Numbered from the stretch's first letter, positions 21,157 to 29,304 are shown. The stretch is 64,000 nucleotides of DNA from Anaerolinea sp. (GCA_029975055.1 JARKPU010000013.1:62001-126000); one strand, 5' to 3'. Notes: generated by a model from the sequence alone, not told the origin. Numbers and translations: made by a program.

Positions 21157-21585
21157 TTAAAGGGATAATTTCTTACGAACCGCTCTGACCTTGGCGGCGG
21201 AGGTGTTGATCGAGATGACGGGCGCGGCAGCCCGATCTGCGATGGCGCGGGTAATCTTCTGCACTCGTTTGAAGAACCCCTGCACGGCTCGCAGCCAGCC
21301 GGGCATCTTGCGGTAGAGCAGGCCGATCAGGCGGATCAGCACGATGAGCACCACGAGGCTGATGAGGCTGGTGAACAGGTTGGGGATGATCAGCAAAACC
21401 GCAGAGATGTTCCCCCAGCGGTTGACTTCGCTGCTGCCCGCCACGGTACCGTAAACTGCCAGGCCTGCCAGTGCGAGGGCCACCACCAGGCTGCCGATGA
21501 GAGGCAGCCAGACCTGCCTGAGCACCTGCTTTCGGTGGCGTTCGGCGAGGTATTCGGGGGTGAGGTTCTTCAGAGGGTGTGGCAT
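21157..21585 (-). CDS. Small membrane protein of unknown function
   Basis: 142 residues. Two hydrophobic segments (about 26-50 and 58-88) are flanked by basic regions, and the C-terminal third is amphipathic and Lys/Arg-rich. No catalytic motif. The ATG lies six bases after TAAAAT and has no ribosome-binding sequence, so it is probably leaderless. Function unknown. Confidence 0.7.
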   Translation of the reverse strand: MPHPLKNLTPEYLAERHRKQVLRQVWLPLIGSLVVALALAGLAVYGTVAGSSEVNRWGNISAVLLIIPNLFTSLISLVVLIVLIRLIGLLYRKMPGWLRAVQGFFKRVQKITRAIADRAAAPVISINTSAAKVRAVRKKLSL

Positions 21586-21591
21586 GTTTCT

Positions 21592-21597
21592 ATTTTA
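21592..21597 (-). promoter_or_regulatory. Promoter -10 for a leaderless gene
   Basis: On the minus strand TAAAAT (21597-21592) ends six bases before the ATG at 21585. The -35 is weak. Confidence 0.45.
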
Positions 21598-21662
21598 TTA
21601 CAAAATGAAGCTCTCGACCGCAGGGATTAGACATTTATATACGCAATTCTTAAGAAATACTG

Positions 21663-21668
21663 TATAAT
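21663..21668 (+). promoter_or_regulatory. Promoter -10 upstream of the recX-rny leader
   Basis: TATAAT at 21663-21668 lies just past a TTCTTAAGAA palindrome. Transcription would begin near 21675, at the first base of an AAACGAT/ATCGTTT hairpin. A -35 is not clear. Confidence 0.45.
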
Positions 21669-21673
21669 TACTG

Positions 21674-21918
21674 AAACGATCTGATAAATCGTTTGACTGC
21701 CACTTCAATGAATTGAAGCAGCAGGCCTGACGCGGATATGCTTTTACTATGGAAATCTGGATACTCTCCGAGAGCCGCAAACCCGGCCCGGAGTGCTGAG
21801 CAAGTAGGTTCGAGGAAAAGAACGAGTTGTTTTGAGCAGAAAGGACAGACGTTGTGATGTGGGATGTTAATGGCCTTACCTGTATCCCATTCCGGCCGGC
21901 GCGAGCCGGAGTCTGTCT
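21674..21918 (+). ncRNA. Candidate structured RNA / long leader of recX-rny
   Basis: This stretch lacks a convincing gene. Seen pairings: AAACGAT (21674-21680) with ATCGTTT (21688-21694); CTGC-CA-CTTCAA (21697-21708) with TTGAAG-CA-GCAG (21713-21724), a hairpin with a symmetric CA/CA loop. A three-way junction follows: closing stem GACAGAC (21844-21850)/GTCTGTC (21911-21917), arm TGGGAT (21860-21865)/ATCCCA (21884-21889), and arm CCGGC/GCCGG (21896-21909) capped by a GCGA tetraloop. No U-run follows, so it reads as a leader rather than a terminated sRNA. I recognise no Rfam class; the class and function are unknown. Confidence 0.4.
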
Positions 21919-21944
21919 ATCCCCAAAAAACAATACGTCACTTA

Positions 21945-22019
21945 AGGGAATGCTTTTACCTGGCGATTTGCTTTCTCTTGCCAGCTCATCCCTGACTTGA
22001 GCCCCCGCCGTTGAGCGGG
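21945..22019 (+). other. Further hairpins between the RNA candidate and recX
   Basis: AGGGA (21945-21949)/TCCCT (21989-21993) encloses CTGGC (21960-21964)/GCCAG (21980-21984), and CCCGC (22004-22008)/GCGGG (22015-22019) forms a separate hairpin. With the upstream element, the non-coding stretch 21586-22108 is mostly pairable. No open reading frame there looks real. Confidence 0.35.
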
Positions 22020-22108
22020 TCAGCTTGCGTTGATACCAGCATCCTGTAACTGCAGCCGCAGCCTGTTGCACAGTTTGGCGGCTGTTGCTGTTTAAGGATC
22101 GAAGCGGG

Positions 22109-22756
22109 ATGAACCTGGCGCGGAAAGTGACCGGCTTGCGGGCCCAAAAGCGGAATCCTGAGCGGATCAATGTTTACCTGGATGGTGAATATGCGTTCAG
22201 CCTGGCGCGAATCGTGGCGGCCTGGCTGCAGATCGGCCAGGAGCTGGAGGAGGAGAAAATCTCCCGCCTGCGCGAGCAAGATTCGCTCGAGAAGGCGCAC
22301 CAAGCTGCGCTCAAGCTGTTGAGCTACCGGCCCAGGGCCGAAAAAGAGATCCGCCAAAAACTTGCGGAAAAAGGTTATTCCGAAGCTGAGGTTGGCGCGG
22401 TGGTTGCTCGATTGCAAACGGCCGGCCTTTTGGGAGATTCGCGCTTCGCCCAGGAATGGGTGAATAACCGCAGTGAGTTCCGCCCGCGCAGCCGAAGGCT
22501 GATCAAAGCCGAGTTGCGCCAGAAGGGGGTGGCAGAGGATGATATCGAGCAGGCGCTCAACGGACTCCCCGATGAGGAAGCCCTGGCCTTCGATGCGGCG
22601 ATGAAGGCCGCCCGGAAGCTGCGCGGGGCTGATTGGGAAACTTTTCGCAAGCGGCTGTTGGGCCACTTGGGGCGCAAAGGGTTCTCGTATGAGACGATTT
22701 CGCCCGTGATCCGAAAAGTATGGGAGGAAGTTGGTGAAGCGTCCAGCTCATCCTGA
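22109..22756 (+). CDS. recX: Regulatory protein RecX
   Basis: 215 residues, basic and helical, with the three tandem three-helix RecX repeats: AALKLLSYRPRAEKEIRQKL, QEWVNNRSEFRPRSRRLIKAEL and a C-terminal KRLLGHLGRKGFSYE. RecX binds RecA filaments and inhibits recombinase activity. It usually follows recA; here recA is absent and the partner is rny, 23 bases downstream. The ATG at 22109 is the start where family sequence begins. A long structured leader precedes it. Confidence 0.88.
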   Translation: MNLARKVTGLRAQKRNPERINVYLDGEYAFSLARIVAAWLQIGQELEEEKISRLREQDSLEKAHQAALKLLSYRPRAEKEIRQKLAEKGYSEAEVGAVVARLQTAGLLGDSRFAQEWVNNRSEFRPRSRRLIKAELRQKGVAEDDIEQALNGLPDEEALAFDAAMKAARKLRGADWETFRKRLLGHLGRKGFSYETISPVIRKVWEEVGEASSSS

Positions 22757-22779
22757 GAGAAGGTGAGGAACACTGGAAC

Positions 22780-24321
22780 ATGATAGGCGTTACTGAGACA
22801 ATCATTTTGGTCGTATTTCTTTTTGTCATTCTGGTCGTGGGAGCGCTGGTGGTCTTCTTTGTGACGCGCTCTCTGGCGGCCAAATTCCGCCGCGAGCAGG
22901 AAGCCCGCGCCGATAACATCGTCCAGATGGCGATCGAGAAGGGCAAGTCGATCGAGCTGGAAGCCAAGGAAAAATCGCTCAAAGTTCTGCAAGATGCGGA
23001 TAAGGAGCTTTCTCACCGGCGGCAGGAATTGGTGCGCGAGGAAGAACGGCTGACCAAGCGCCGCATCGAGCTGGATAACCGCATCGAGCGCATCGAGCAG
23101 CGCGAACAGCTCTTGAATAAGCGCCAAAGCACCATTGACAAGCGCGCCAATGAAATCGAAAAGATGCATGCCGATGAAATGGCCGAGTTGCAGCGCATCG
23201 CTCAGATGTCGATCGAAGAGGCCAAGGGGCTCGTCTTGCAGGAAGCCGAGCGAGGCGCGCGCGCCGATATGGCACGGATCATCCGCCAGATCGAAGCCGA
23301 AGCGCGCGCCGAGGGAGAGAAGCGCGCCCGCGAGATCATCGCCGACGCCATTCAGCGCGTGGCTTCCGAACACGTGGCCGAGGTGACCACTTCGGTGGTG
23401 CCGCTGCCCAACGAGGAAATGAAGGGCCGCATTGTTGGCCGCAACGGGCGCAACATCCGCGCCTTCGAGCAGGTGGCCGGGGTGGATGTGATTGTGGACG
23501 ATACGCCCGAATCGGTGACCATCTCCTGCTTCGACCCGGTGCGCCGCGAAGTGGCACGCCGTTCGCTGGCGAGGTTGATCCTGGACGGGCGCATCCACCC
23601 GGCTCATATTGAGAAAGTGCTTTCCGATGAGCAGCGCCAGGTGGAAAAGGATATGGAAGAGGCCGGCCAGCAGGCTGCCTTCGACGCCAATGTGGCCGGG
23701 CTGCACCCCGAAGTGCTCAAGATGATGGGCCGCCTGCGCTACCGCACATCTTACGGGCAGAACCAGCTTGCCCACGCCGTCGAGGTTTCGAAGCTGGCGG
23801 CGGTAATCGCCTCCGAACTGGGGGCGGATGTGGAGGTGTGCAAGGCCGGGGCATTCCTGCATGACCTGGGCAAGGCGATGGATCATAACACCGAGGGCAC
23901 GCATGCATCGCTCGGCGCGGAATTCGCCCGGCGGCACGGGGTGAACCCCAAGGTGGTCAATGCGATTGCCTCTCATCACCACGAGGTGGAGCAGGAATCG
24001 GTCGAGGCGGTGATCGTCGAAGCGGCCGATGCAATCTCGGGGGCGCGGCCCGGCGCCCGGCGCGAAGACCTGGAGCAGTACATCAAGCGTTTGCGCGCGC
24101 TGGAAGAAATTGCTAACAGCTTCAAGGGCGTCAACCAGAGCTACGCCATCCAGGCGGGGCGCGAGGTGCGCATCATTGTGCGCCCGGAAGAGGTGGATGA
24201 CCTGGCCGCCATGCAAATGGCCCGGGATATCGCCAAGAAGGTCGAGGAGACGATGCAGTATCCCGGCCAGATCAAGGTGACGGTGATCCGCGAAACCCGC
24301 GCAGTCGATTACGCCAAATAA
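22780..24321 (+). CDS. rny: Ribonuclease Y
   Basis: 513 residues: an N-terminal membrane helix (about 5-29), a long coiled coil to about 200, a KH domain (GRIVGRNGRNIRAFEQVAGVD), and a metal-binding HD domain (AGAFLHDLGKAMDH). RNase Y is a membrane-bound endonuclease that starts mRNA decay. Length and domain order match the family. It is co-transcribed with recX and followed by a strong terminator. The membrane anchor and HD pair are intact. Confidence 0.96.
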   Translation: MIGVTETIILVVFLFVILVVGALVVFFVTRSLAAKFRREQEARADNIVQMAIEKGKSIELEAKEKSLKVLQDADKELSHRRQELVREEERLTKRRIELDNRIERIEQREQLLNKRQSTIDKRANEIEKMHADEMAELQRIAQMSIEEAKGLVLQEAERGARADMARIIRQIEAEARAEGEKRAREIIADAIQRVASEHVAEVTTSVVPLPNEEMKGRIVGRNGRNIRAFEQVAGVDVIVDDTPESVTISCFDPVRREVARRSLARLILDGRIHPAHIEKVLSDEQRQVEKDMEEAGQQAAFDANVAGLHPEVLKMMGRLRYRTSYGQNQLAHAVEVSKLAAVIASELGADVEVCKAGAFLHDLGKAMDHNTEGTHASLGAEFARRHGVNPKVVNAIASHHHEVEQESVEAVIVEAADAISGARPGARREDLEQYIKRLRALEEIANSFKGVNQSYAIQAGREVRIIVRPEEVDDLAAMQMARDIAKKVEETMQYPGQIKVTVIRETRAVDYAK

Positions 24322-24336
24322 ACGCAGTGTGTTTTC

Positions 24337-24372
24337 AAAGCACAACGGCCGGGGTTCCGGCCGTTGTGCTTT
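24337..24372. terminator. Bidirectional terminator after rny
   Basis: A perfect 16-bp stem runs from AAAGCACAACGGCCGG (24337-24352) to its complement (24357-24372) around a GGTT loop. It lies between convergent genes. Confidence 0.9.
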
Positions 24373-24374
24373 TC

Positions 24375-25013
24375 TTAACCTGCCACAAAGGGGTTTTCGC
24401 GCATTTCGGCTTCGACGGACGTCTCCGGGCCGTGCCCTGCCAGCAGGCGCGTCTCGCCGGGCAGGGTGTAGACCTGCTCACGGATGCTCGTTTCCAGGGC
24501 AGGGAAGCTGCCGCCGGGCAGGTCGGTGCGCCCAACGCCGCGGTAGAAGATCAGGTCGCCGCAAAAAGCAGCTTTGTTATCGGGAGCATAGAAAAGCACA
24601 TGGCCCGGTGTGTGGCCCGGTACGTGCCTGATTTGCAGCACCTGCGCCCCCAGCTGGATTTCAGCGCCATGCCGGAGGATCAACGAGGGTTCCGGGAAGT
24701 CTTCCAGGGTCATGCCGAACAGTCGGCTGCCGCCTTTGTCGCGGTAAAGGGGCAGGTCTGCCGGGTGCAACGCAATGGGCGCCGGGCTGCCGGTGAGGCG
24801 CAGCAGGTCGCCAATTCCGGCAATGTGATCGAAATGGGCATGCGTGAGCCAGACAGCCGCCAGGTGAAACCCCCGCCGCGCAATTTCCTCTGCCACAGGC
24901 TGGACTTCGAAAGAAGGGTCCACCACCGCTGCATCGCCGGAGGCGGCATCGGCCAGCAGGTAGGTGTTGTTTTCGATGGCGCCGAGTGTAAAGCGGATGA
25001 TTTCTAAAGGCAT
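24375..25013 (-). CDS. Metallo-beta-lactamase-fold hydrolase, glyoxalase II-like
   Basis: 212 residues with the MBL-fold metal motif THAHFDHIAG, later ligand His in VPGHTPGHV, Asp in FCGDLIFYRGVGRTD and final His in LAGHGPET. Family members hydrolyse thioesters such as S-lactoylglutathione, or related substrates; the exact substrate is unknown. The start at 25013 is preceded by AAAGGAGG. It is downstream of the MFS transporter in the same minus-strand run. Confidence 0.88.
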   Translation of the reverse strand: MPLEIIRFTLGAIENNTYLLADAASGDAAVVDPSFEVQPVAEEIARRGFHLAAVWLTHAHFDHIAGIGDLLRLTGSPAPIALHPADLPLYRDKGGSRLFGMTLEDFPEPSLILRHGAEIQLGAQVLQIRHVPGHTPGHVLFYAPDNKAAFCGDLIFYRGVGRTDLPGGSFPALETSIREQVYTLPGETRLLAGHGPETSVEAEMRENPFVAG

Positions 25014-25037
25014 GCGCGCCTCCTTTGCGAAGGTCAC

Positions 25038-26192
25038 TTAGCGAATCTCGACCGCCTGCGCGGGATCTTTCCTGGAAAGTATATGACGGATGACCAGGTT
25101 CGACAGCACGAGCGCTGCGATCAGACCGAGACTCACCATGTACATCAGGCGCGGGTTGGCGGTGTAGAGGCTCCCGGCAAGCAGCGGGGCAAGGATCACC
25201 GCCACACCGTTCATCGTTTCGATCAACCCAAAGGCCAGCCCGGTTTCGACCGACCGGATGTAGTAGCGTGCGTAGGCCAGCGCCATCATCCGCATCAGGC
25301 GAAACCCGCCGACGAAGAAATAAGCCACCGCGTACCAGGGGGTGCTGTTCCCCTGCCACATGAGCAGGGCAAACACGCCCACCAGGGCCTGCCCGAGGAC
25401 GAAGCCGACCGGAGCGCGCAGGTGCCCCAGGCCGAAGACCAGCAGCGCGTTCCCCAGGCTCCCCATGGCGCCAAGCTGGCCGATCGTCTTCAACGAAAGC
25501 CCGCCCTGGTTCTGCAGGAAGTTGGGGGTGAGCGGCTGCGGGAGATACAGCGCAAAGGTGGTCAGGCCGATCAACGCCGTCAGGCCCAGGAAGCGCGGAT
25601 TGTGGAGCAGGTTAGGGCGCGCCTGGGTGGCTTCATGGTGTGAATCGACGGGCGGGCGGCGGGCGAAGAAGACGATGATCGTGGAGATCGAGACGAAAAT
25701 CATCGAATCGACGTAGATCATGCGGATGCCGGATTTCTCGGCAATCAACCCGCCGAGGATTGGGCCGATGACCATGCCGCTGTTATACAGGGCGGATGGG
25801 ATCGAAAGCGCGCGTTCGACGCTCCACGAACCGCGCACACTGGCCAGGTAGGTGCTCATCGGGGCCATCACGAACGAGGTGAGCGCATAAAGCAGCATAC
25901 CGCCGACAAAAACAGGGAGCGAGCCGGCGGCGGCCATGATGATGACCGCGACGACGCCGATGACCCAGGAAGCCCACATCACCGGGCGCGAGCCGACTCG
26001 ATCGGTTATGTAGCCCGCCGGCGCATGGACGACGGTCATCGCCACGCCCACACCACCCAAAATGGCGCCAATCGCCAGAGGGTCGGCACCCCATTGCTGC
26101 AGGTAGATCGGCTGAAAGTAAATGAACATGCCCTCGCCGATGCCCCACGTCAGCAGGGCCATCGAAACAACCAGCAGGTCGCGGGGAATCAA
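25038..26192 (-). CDS. Major facilitator superfamily transporter
   Basis: 384 residues with about 12 hydrophobic segments. The MFS loop 2-3 signature appears as GYITDRVGSRPVMW. It probably starts at TTG (26192), which overlaps the stop of the M24 peptidase gene (TTGA), giving tight coupling. The order peptidase - transporter - hydrolase suggests one transcription unit, but the substrate cannot be inferred. Confidence 0.87.
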   Translation of the reverse strand: MIPRDLLVVSMALLTWGIGEGMFIYFQPIYLQQWGADPLAIGAILGGVGVAMTVVHAPAGYITDRVGSRPVMWASWVIGVVAVIIMAAAGSLPVFVGGMLLYALTSFVMAPMSTYLASVRGSWSVERALSIPSALYNSGMVIGPILGGLIAEKSGIRMIYVDSMIFVSISTIIVFFARRPPVDSHHEATQARPNLLHNPRFLGLTALIGLTTFALYLPQPLTPNFLQNQGGLSLKTIGQLGAMGSLGNALLVFGLGHLRAPVGFVLGQALVGVFALLMWQGNSTPWYAVAYFFVGGFRLMRMMALAYARYYIRSVETGLAFGLIETMNGVAVILAPLLAGSLYTANPRLMYMVSLGLIAALVLSNLVIRHILSRKDPAQAVEIR

Positions 26193-27292
26193 AGTTGAAC
26201 CAGCTCCCGCGGGAGATCGCTGAGCGTCTCGCAGCCTGTTTCGGTGATGACGACGTTATCTTCGATGCGCACCCCGCCGCGCCCGGGCAGGTAGATGCCC
26301 GGTTCGACGGTGTAGGTCATTCCCGGGGCCAGGAGGAGGTCGTTTTCGGCGAAGATATAGGGCGGCTCATGGACCTCCATGCCCAGGCCGTGACCGGTGC
26401 GGTGGGTGAAGAACTGCGCGTAGCCAGAGGCGGCAATCACATCCCTTGCGGCGCGGTCGACCGCACCCGCCGGGACACCGGGCTTCGAGGCGGTGCGCCC
26501 GGCTTCATTCGCCTGCCTGACCACGCTGGCGATGCGTTTGTATTCGGGGTCCACCTCGCCGATGGCGAAGGTGCGCGTCAGATCGGAGTAGTAGCCGTCT
26601 ACGGCGGCGCCCCAGTCAATGACCAGCAGGTCGCCCGGCGTGAGCGCCCGGTCTGATGGGGTGGCGTGCGGGTTGGCGCTGTTCGGTCCGCCCGAAACGA
26701 TGGGTGTGAAGGACGAATGCGCATCCGACCCGGCCTTGAGCAGCTGGACGCTCAATTCGGCGGCCACCTGCCGTTCCGTCACACCGGCGCGGATGAACGG
26801 AAGGGTGGCCTGGAGGGCGGCCTGGGCTGCCTGCACCGCCTTGCGCATGCATTCCAGTTCGGCGGGGTCTTTCTGCATGCGCAGCGAGGCGATCGCCCCC
26901 TCGGCCGAGGTGAAGCGCGCCGATGGGGCCGCCCGGCGGAGGAATTCCAGCTCCAAGAAGCGCAGGGCGGTGGGTTCCACGCCTACCAGCCTGCCATCCA
27001 GGCGCAGAGCAGCAGCTGCCCGGTCGAAGGCGGCCTGCCAGCCTGCCGGGTTGTCGGAATAGGTGACCGCCTGAAGCGGGTAGGGGGCCTGTTCCAGCTT
27101 GCGGGCTTCCAGCTCGGGGAGCAACAGGAACGGCTCGTGGCCCAACGCCGCCAGCAAGACGACGGGGCGCTCCATCAGGTGAAAGGGCATTCCGGTGAGG
27201 TAAAACTGGGTGGGGCCCGGGTTCAGAGCGATGGCATCCAGACCTGCCTGCTGCATGACCTGGAAGAAGCGGTTCAGGCGAGAGGAATACAT
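26189..27292 (-). CDS. M24-family Xaa-Pro aminopeptidase-like protein
   Basis: 367 residues: an N-terminal creatinase-like domain (about 1-130) and the pita-bread catalytic domain. The five dinuclear-metal ligands appear in order: VIDWGAAVDGYYSDLTRTF with two Asp, HRTGHGLGMEVHE with His, EPGIY with Glu, and VRIEDNVVIT with Glu. It likely removes N-terminal residues before proline. A GGAG site precedes the ATG. It is the first gene of the run with the MFS transporter and the hydrolase. Confidence 0.92.
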   Translation of the reverse strand: MYSSRLNRFFQVMQQAGLDAIALNPGPTQFYLTGMPFHLMERPVVLLAALGHEPFLLLPELEARKLEQAPYPLQAVTYSDNPAGWQAAFDRAAAALRLDGRLVGVEPTALRFLELEFLRRAAPSARFTSAEGAIASLRMQKDPAELECMRKAVQAAQAALQATLPFIRAGVTERQVAAELSVQLLKAGSDAHSSFTPIVSGGPNSANPHATPSDRALTPGDLLVIDWGAAVDGYYSDLTRTFAIGEVDPEYKRIASVVRQANEAGRTASKPGVPAGAVDRAARDVIAASGYAQFFTHRTGHGLGMEVHEPPYIFAENDLLLAPGMTYTVEPGIYLPGRGGVRIEDNVVITETGCETLSDLPRELVQL

Positions 27293-27361
27293 AAGAACTC
27301 CAGTGTGTTTGATGTTTAATCCATAGACACAGCCGGATTCCAGGCGGTTGTGATGGGCTTG

Positions 27362-27367
27362 ATTATA
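27362..27367 (-). promoter_or_regulatory. Probable -10 for the M24 peptidase operon
   Basis: TATAAT on the minus strand (27367-27362) lies about 70 bases upstream of the peptidase start. Its -35 region overlaps the terminator of the arsR-type gene. Confidence 0.4.
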
Positions 27368-27376
27368 AATGATTTT

Positions 27377-27413
27377 AAAAAGCGAAAGGCGGCCCGAGCC
27401 TGGACCGCCTTTC
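27377..27413 (-). terminator. Terminator of the ArsR-type regulator gene
   Basis: GAAAGGCGG (27384-27392) and CCGCCTTTC (27405-27413) pair perfectly. On the minus strand the stem is followed by GC and five T. Confidence 0.8.
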
Positions 27414-27415
27414 TT

Positions 27416-27988
27416 CTAGATGCGGTGGTAAATCCCGTTTTCGCGCGCCATCAAGCGATATTCGATAAAACTGCGCCGGATGGTGGCGAAATCGTCGTTG
27501 TATTGCTTGATGATTTCGTTCACTTCCTTTTCGGTGTAGCTGCGGCCAGGCTCGAATGCGTTGAGGATGTATCGCAGCACCACGAGGAATTTTTTCTCTT
27601 GCGATGGGAGCGCTTTAAAGCGCCCATCGGGGGAGATAAAATCGCGAATCACCTTACGGTCGTAAGCCTCCACGTCGGCATCTTCGGCCAGTTTTGCCAG
27701 CGTCTCGCGTTTCAACAACCGGCGCGACATTTCTTCCAGCTTCTCGGTTTGCAGGCTGTACACGTTGTAATAGCCATCCGCGCGGGCAGTGACCAGCCCT
27801 GCCTCGCTGAGGCGGGCCAGATGGTGCGAGACGGTCGAGGCGCCCAGGTTGAGCGAGGCGGCCAGCTGCTCCACGGTTTGCGGCTGGGTGGCCAACAGCC
27901 CGAGGATTTTCAACCGGTTGGCATCCGAGAGCGCTTTAAAGAAGTCCAGCAGCTCACCGGGCAGGTTCGTATCAGGTTGTGCGTTCAT
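27416..27988 (-). CDS. ArsR-family transcriptional regulator with DUF2087-like C-terminus
   Basis: 190 residues. The N-terminal winged helix shows LSDANRLKILGLLATQPQTV and the recognition helix GASTVSHHLARLSEAGLV. The C-terminal half (about 110-190, FKALPSQEKKFLVVLRYI...EFRL-like) resembles the DUF2087 domain found fused to such regulators. No Cys-rich metal site is visible, so metal sensing is doubtful. It has its own consensus promoter, with AT-rich DNA in which an autoregulatory operator could lie. A GAAGGAG site precedes the ATG. Confidence 0.87.
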   Translation of the reverse strand: MNAQPDTNLPGELLDFFKALSDANRLKILGLLATQPQTVEQLAASLNLGASTVSHHLARLSEAGLVTARADGYYNVYSLQTEKLEEMSRRLLKRETLAKLAEDADVEAYDRKVIRDFISPDGRFKALPSQEKKFLVVLRYILNAFEPGRSYTEKEVNEIIKQYNDDFATIRRSFIEYRLMARENGIYHRI

Positions 27989-28029
27989 GGGTTCAACTCC
28001 TTCAAATTAATTCGATATTCATAAAAATA

Positions 28030-28057
28030 ATTATACACAGATAAAAATAGATGTCAA
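28030..28057 (-). promoter_or_regulatory. Consensus promoter of the ArsR-type gene
   Basis: On the minus strand TTGACA (28057-28052), a 16-bp spacer and TATAAT (28035-28030). This is a strong sigma-70-type promoter in unusually AT-rich sequence. Confidence 0.85.
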
Positions 28058-28097
28058 GGGGTCGAACAGGTTTTGGGTAATTCATCTTGATTCCTCA

Positions 28098-28129
28098 AAT
28101 AAAAGGATGCGGCTCATCACCGCATCCTT
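28098..28129 (-). terminator. Terminator after the three-repeat secreted protein gene
   Basis: AAGGATGCGG (28103-28112) and CCGCATCCTT (28120-28129) pair perfectly; on the minus strand TTTTATTT follows. Confidence 0.8.
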
Positions 28130-28158
28130 CATCTTGAACCGCGCCTCAGCCGGCCGGG

Positions 28159-29169
28159 CTAGGGGTAGGTGTTGTTCCAGAACCAGTTGTAGGCGAAGTA
28201 GCCGGAGGTGGGGCTTTGCATGCGAATGGCGATGCGCTGCTGGCCCTTCAGCCCGGCGGGGATATCGAAGGTGAAGGTCTGGGTGCCGCCGGTGCCCGTA
28301 TCAACGGTGGTTACCTTGGTGCCGCCTACGCCCTTCGTCCCATACAGGCCCATGTACACGTCAAAGTCGTCATCCTTGGGCAGGTTGGAGGTCTTCACGG
28401 TGACGGTGTTATCCTGGCTGACCGCAATGATCGTGAAGGTGGGGAAGACGCCCGCCGGCAGGCCCGGTGTGGAGGGGGTTCCGCTGCTGGTGTTGTTCCA
28501 GAACCAGTTATAGCTGAAGTAACCGGAAGTGGGGCTTTGCAGGCGGATGGCGATCTGCCCCAGTCCCTTCAGGCTGGCGGGGATATCAAAGGTGAAGGTG
28601 AGCACGCCGCCGGCGCCCGAGTCGACCGAGGTCACTTTCGTCCCGCCGATGCCGCGCGTGCCGATCTTGCCCATCAGCACATCGAACTTGTCGTTCTTGG
28701 GGAAGTTGGCGGTTTTGATGGTGACTTTGGAATCCACTTCGACGCTGACGATATCAAAGGTAGGGATCTTCCCTGACGGCACAGAGGGTGAAGGCGTGCC
28801 CGAGGTGTTGTTCTCGAACCAGTTGTAGCTGAAGTAACCCGAGGTGGGGCTTTGCAGGCGGATGGCGATGCGGCTCAGGCCCTTCAGGCTGGCGGGGATA
28901 TCGAAGGTGAAGGTGAGCACACCGCCTGCGCCAGAATTCACCGAGGCGACCTTGACCCCGCCTACCCCCAGCGTGCCGAATGTGTTCATGAGCACGTCAA
29001 ACGTGTCATTCTTGGGGAAGTTGGCGGTCTTTATGGTGACCTTCGAATCCACCTCGACGCTGACGATATCAAAGGTGGGGATAACAAGAGCCGGCGCTGC
29101 CGCAGATGCCGCCGGCGCGAGCAACCCTAAGAGAATGAAGACGGTCAAAAATACGGAAAGTGCTTTCAT
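28159..29169 (-). CDS. Secreted protein with three tandem ~100-residue domains
   Basis: 336 residues. A signal peptide (MKALSVFLTVFILLGLLAP...SAA) is followed by three copies of one beta-rich domain at about 30-134, 135-241 and 242-336. Each begins PTF-I and ends with QSPTSGYFxYNWFxNNT. Ser/Thr/Gly/Pro linkers separate them. No catalytic residues or cysteines are seen, which suggests a structural or binding role outside the cell. I recall similar domains in uncharacterised Anaerolineae proteins but know no function. The start at 29169 follows AGGGGAGA; the open frame upstream is not coding-like. Confidence 0.85.
   Translation of the reverse strand: MKALSVFLTVFILLGLLAPAASAAAPALVIPTFDIVSVEVDSKVTIKTANFPKNDTFDVLMNTFGTLGVGGVKVASVNSGAGGVLTFTFDIPASLKGLSRIAIRLQSPTSGYFSYNWFENNTSGTPSPSVPSGKIPTFDIVSVEVDSKVTIKTANFPKNDKFDVLMGKIGTRGIGGTKVTSVDSGAGGVLTFTFDIPASLKGLGQIAIRLQSPTSGYFSYNWFWNNTSSGTPSTPGLPAGVFPTFTIIAVSQDNTVTVKTSNLPKDDDFDVYMGLYGTKGVGGTKVTTVDTGTGGTQTFTFDIPAGLKGQQRIAIRMQSPTSGYFAYNWFWNNTYP
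28162..28446 (-). repeat. Tandem domain copy 3
   Basis: Third in-gene repeat, clearly diverged from copies 1 and 2 but keeping the SPTSGYFAYNWFWNNT ending. Confidence 0.83.
28447..28767 (-). repeat. Tandem domain copy 2
   Basis: Second in-gene repeat, almost the same as copy 1, including VSVEVDSKVTIKTANFPKND. Confidence 0.85.
28768..29082 (-). repeat. Tandem domain copy 1
   Basis: First of three in-gene repeats. Its protein is nearly identical to copy 2 over the first 100 residues. Confidence 0.85.
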
Positions 29170-29211
29170 TAGTCTCCCCTTGGTAAAGGAAAAGTGGATT
29201 GTGGTATTACC

Positions 29212-29240
29212 ATTGTACAATCTTGACTCAATAAATCCAA
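29212..29240 (-). promoter_or_regulatory. Promoter of the three-repeat protein gene
   Basis: On the minus strand TTGGAT (29240-29235), a 17-bp spacer and TACAAT (29217-29212). Confidence 0.65.
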
Positions 29241-29304
29241 GTATTTCCATGTGATTAAAACGATCTTGTGCACAGAAAGTTCCCCACCATGCGCAAACGG
29301 CTGT

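Noticed and set aside
21674..22108. Known housekeeping RNAs (tmRNA, RNase P RNA, SRP RNA, 6S) in the gap before recX
   Set aside because: I looked for a tmRNA TTCGA start and tRNA-like end, the RNase P GAGGAAAGTCC core and the SRP GGAAGGAAGCA loop; none is present.
28162..29082. Tandem repeat as a possible mobile element
   Set aside because: The repeats are in frame inside one secreted-protein gene with linkers; no transposase or terminal repeats.
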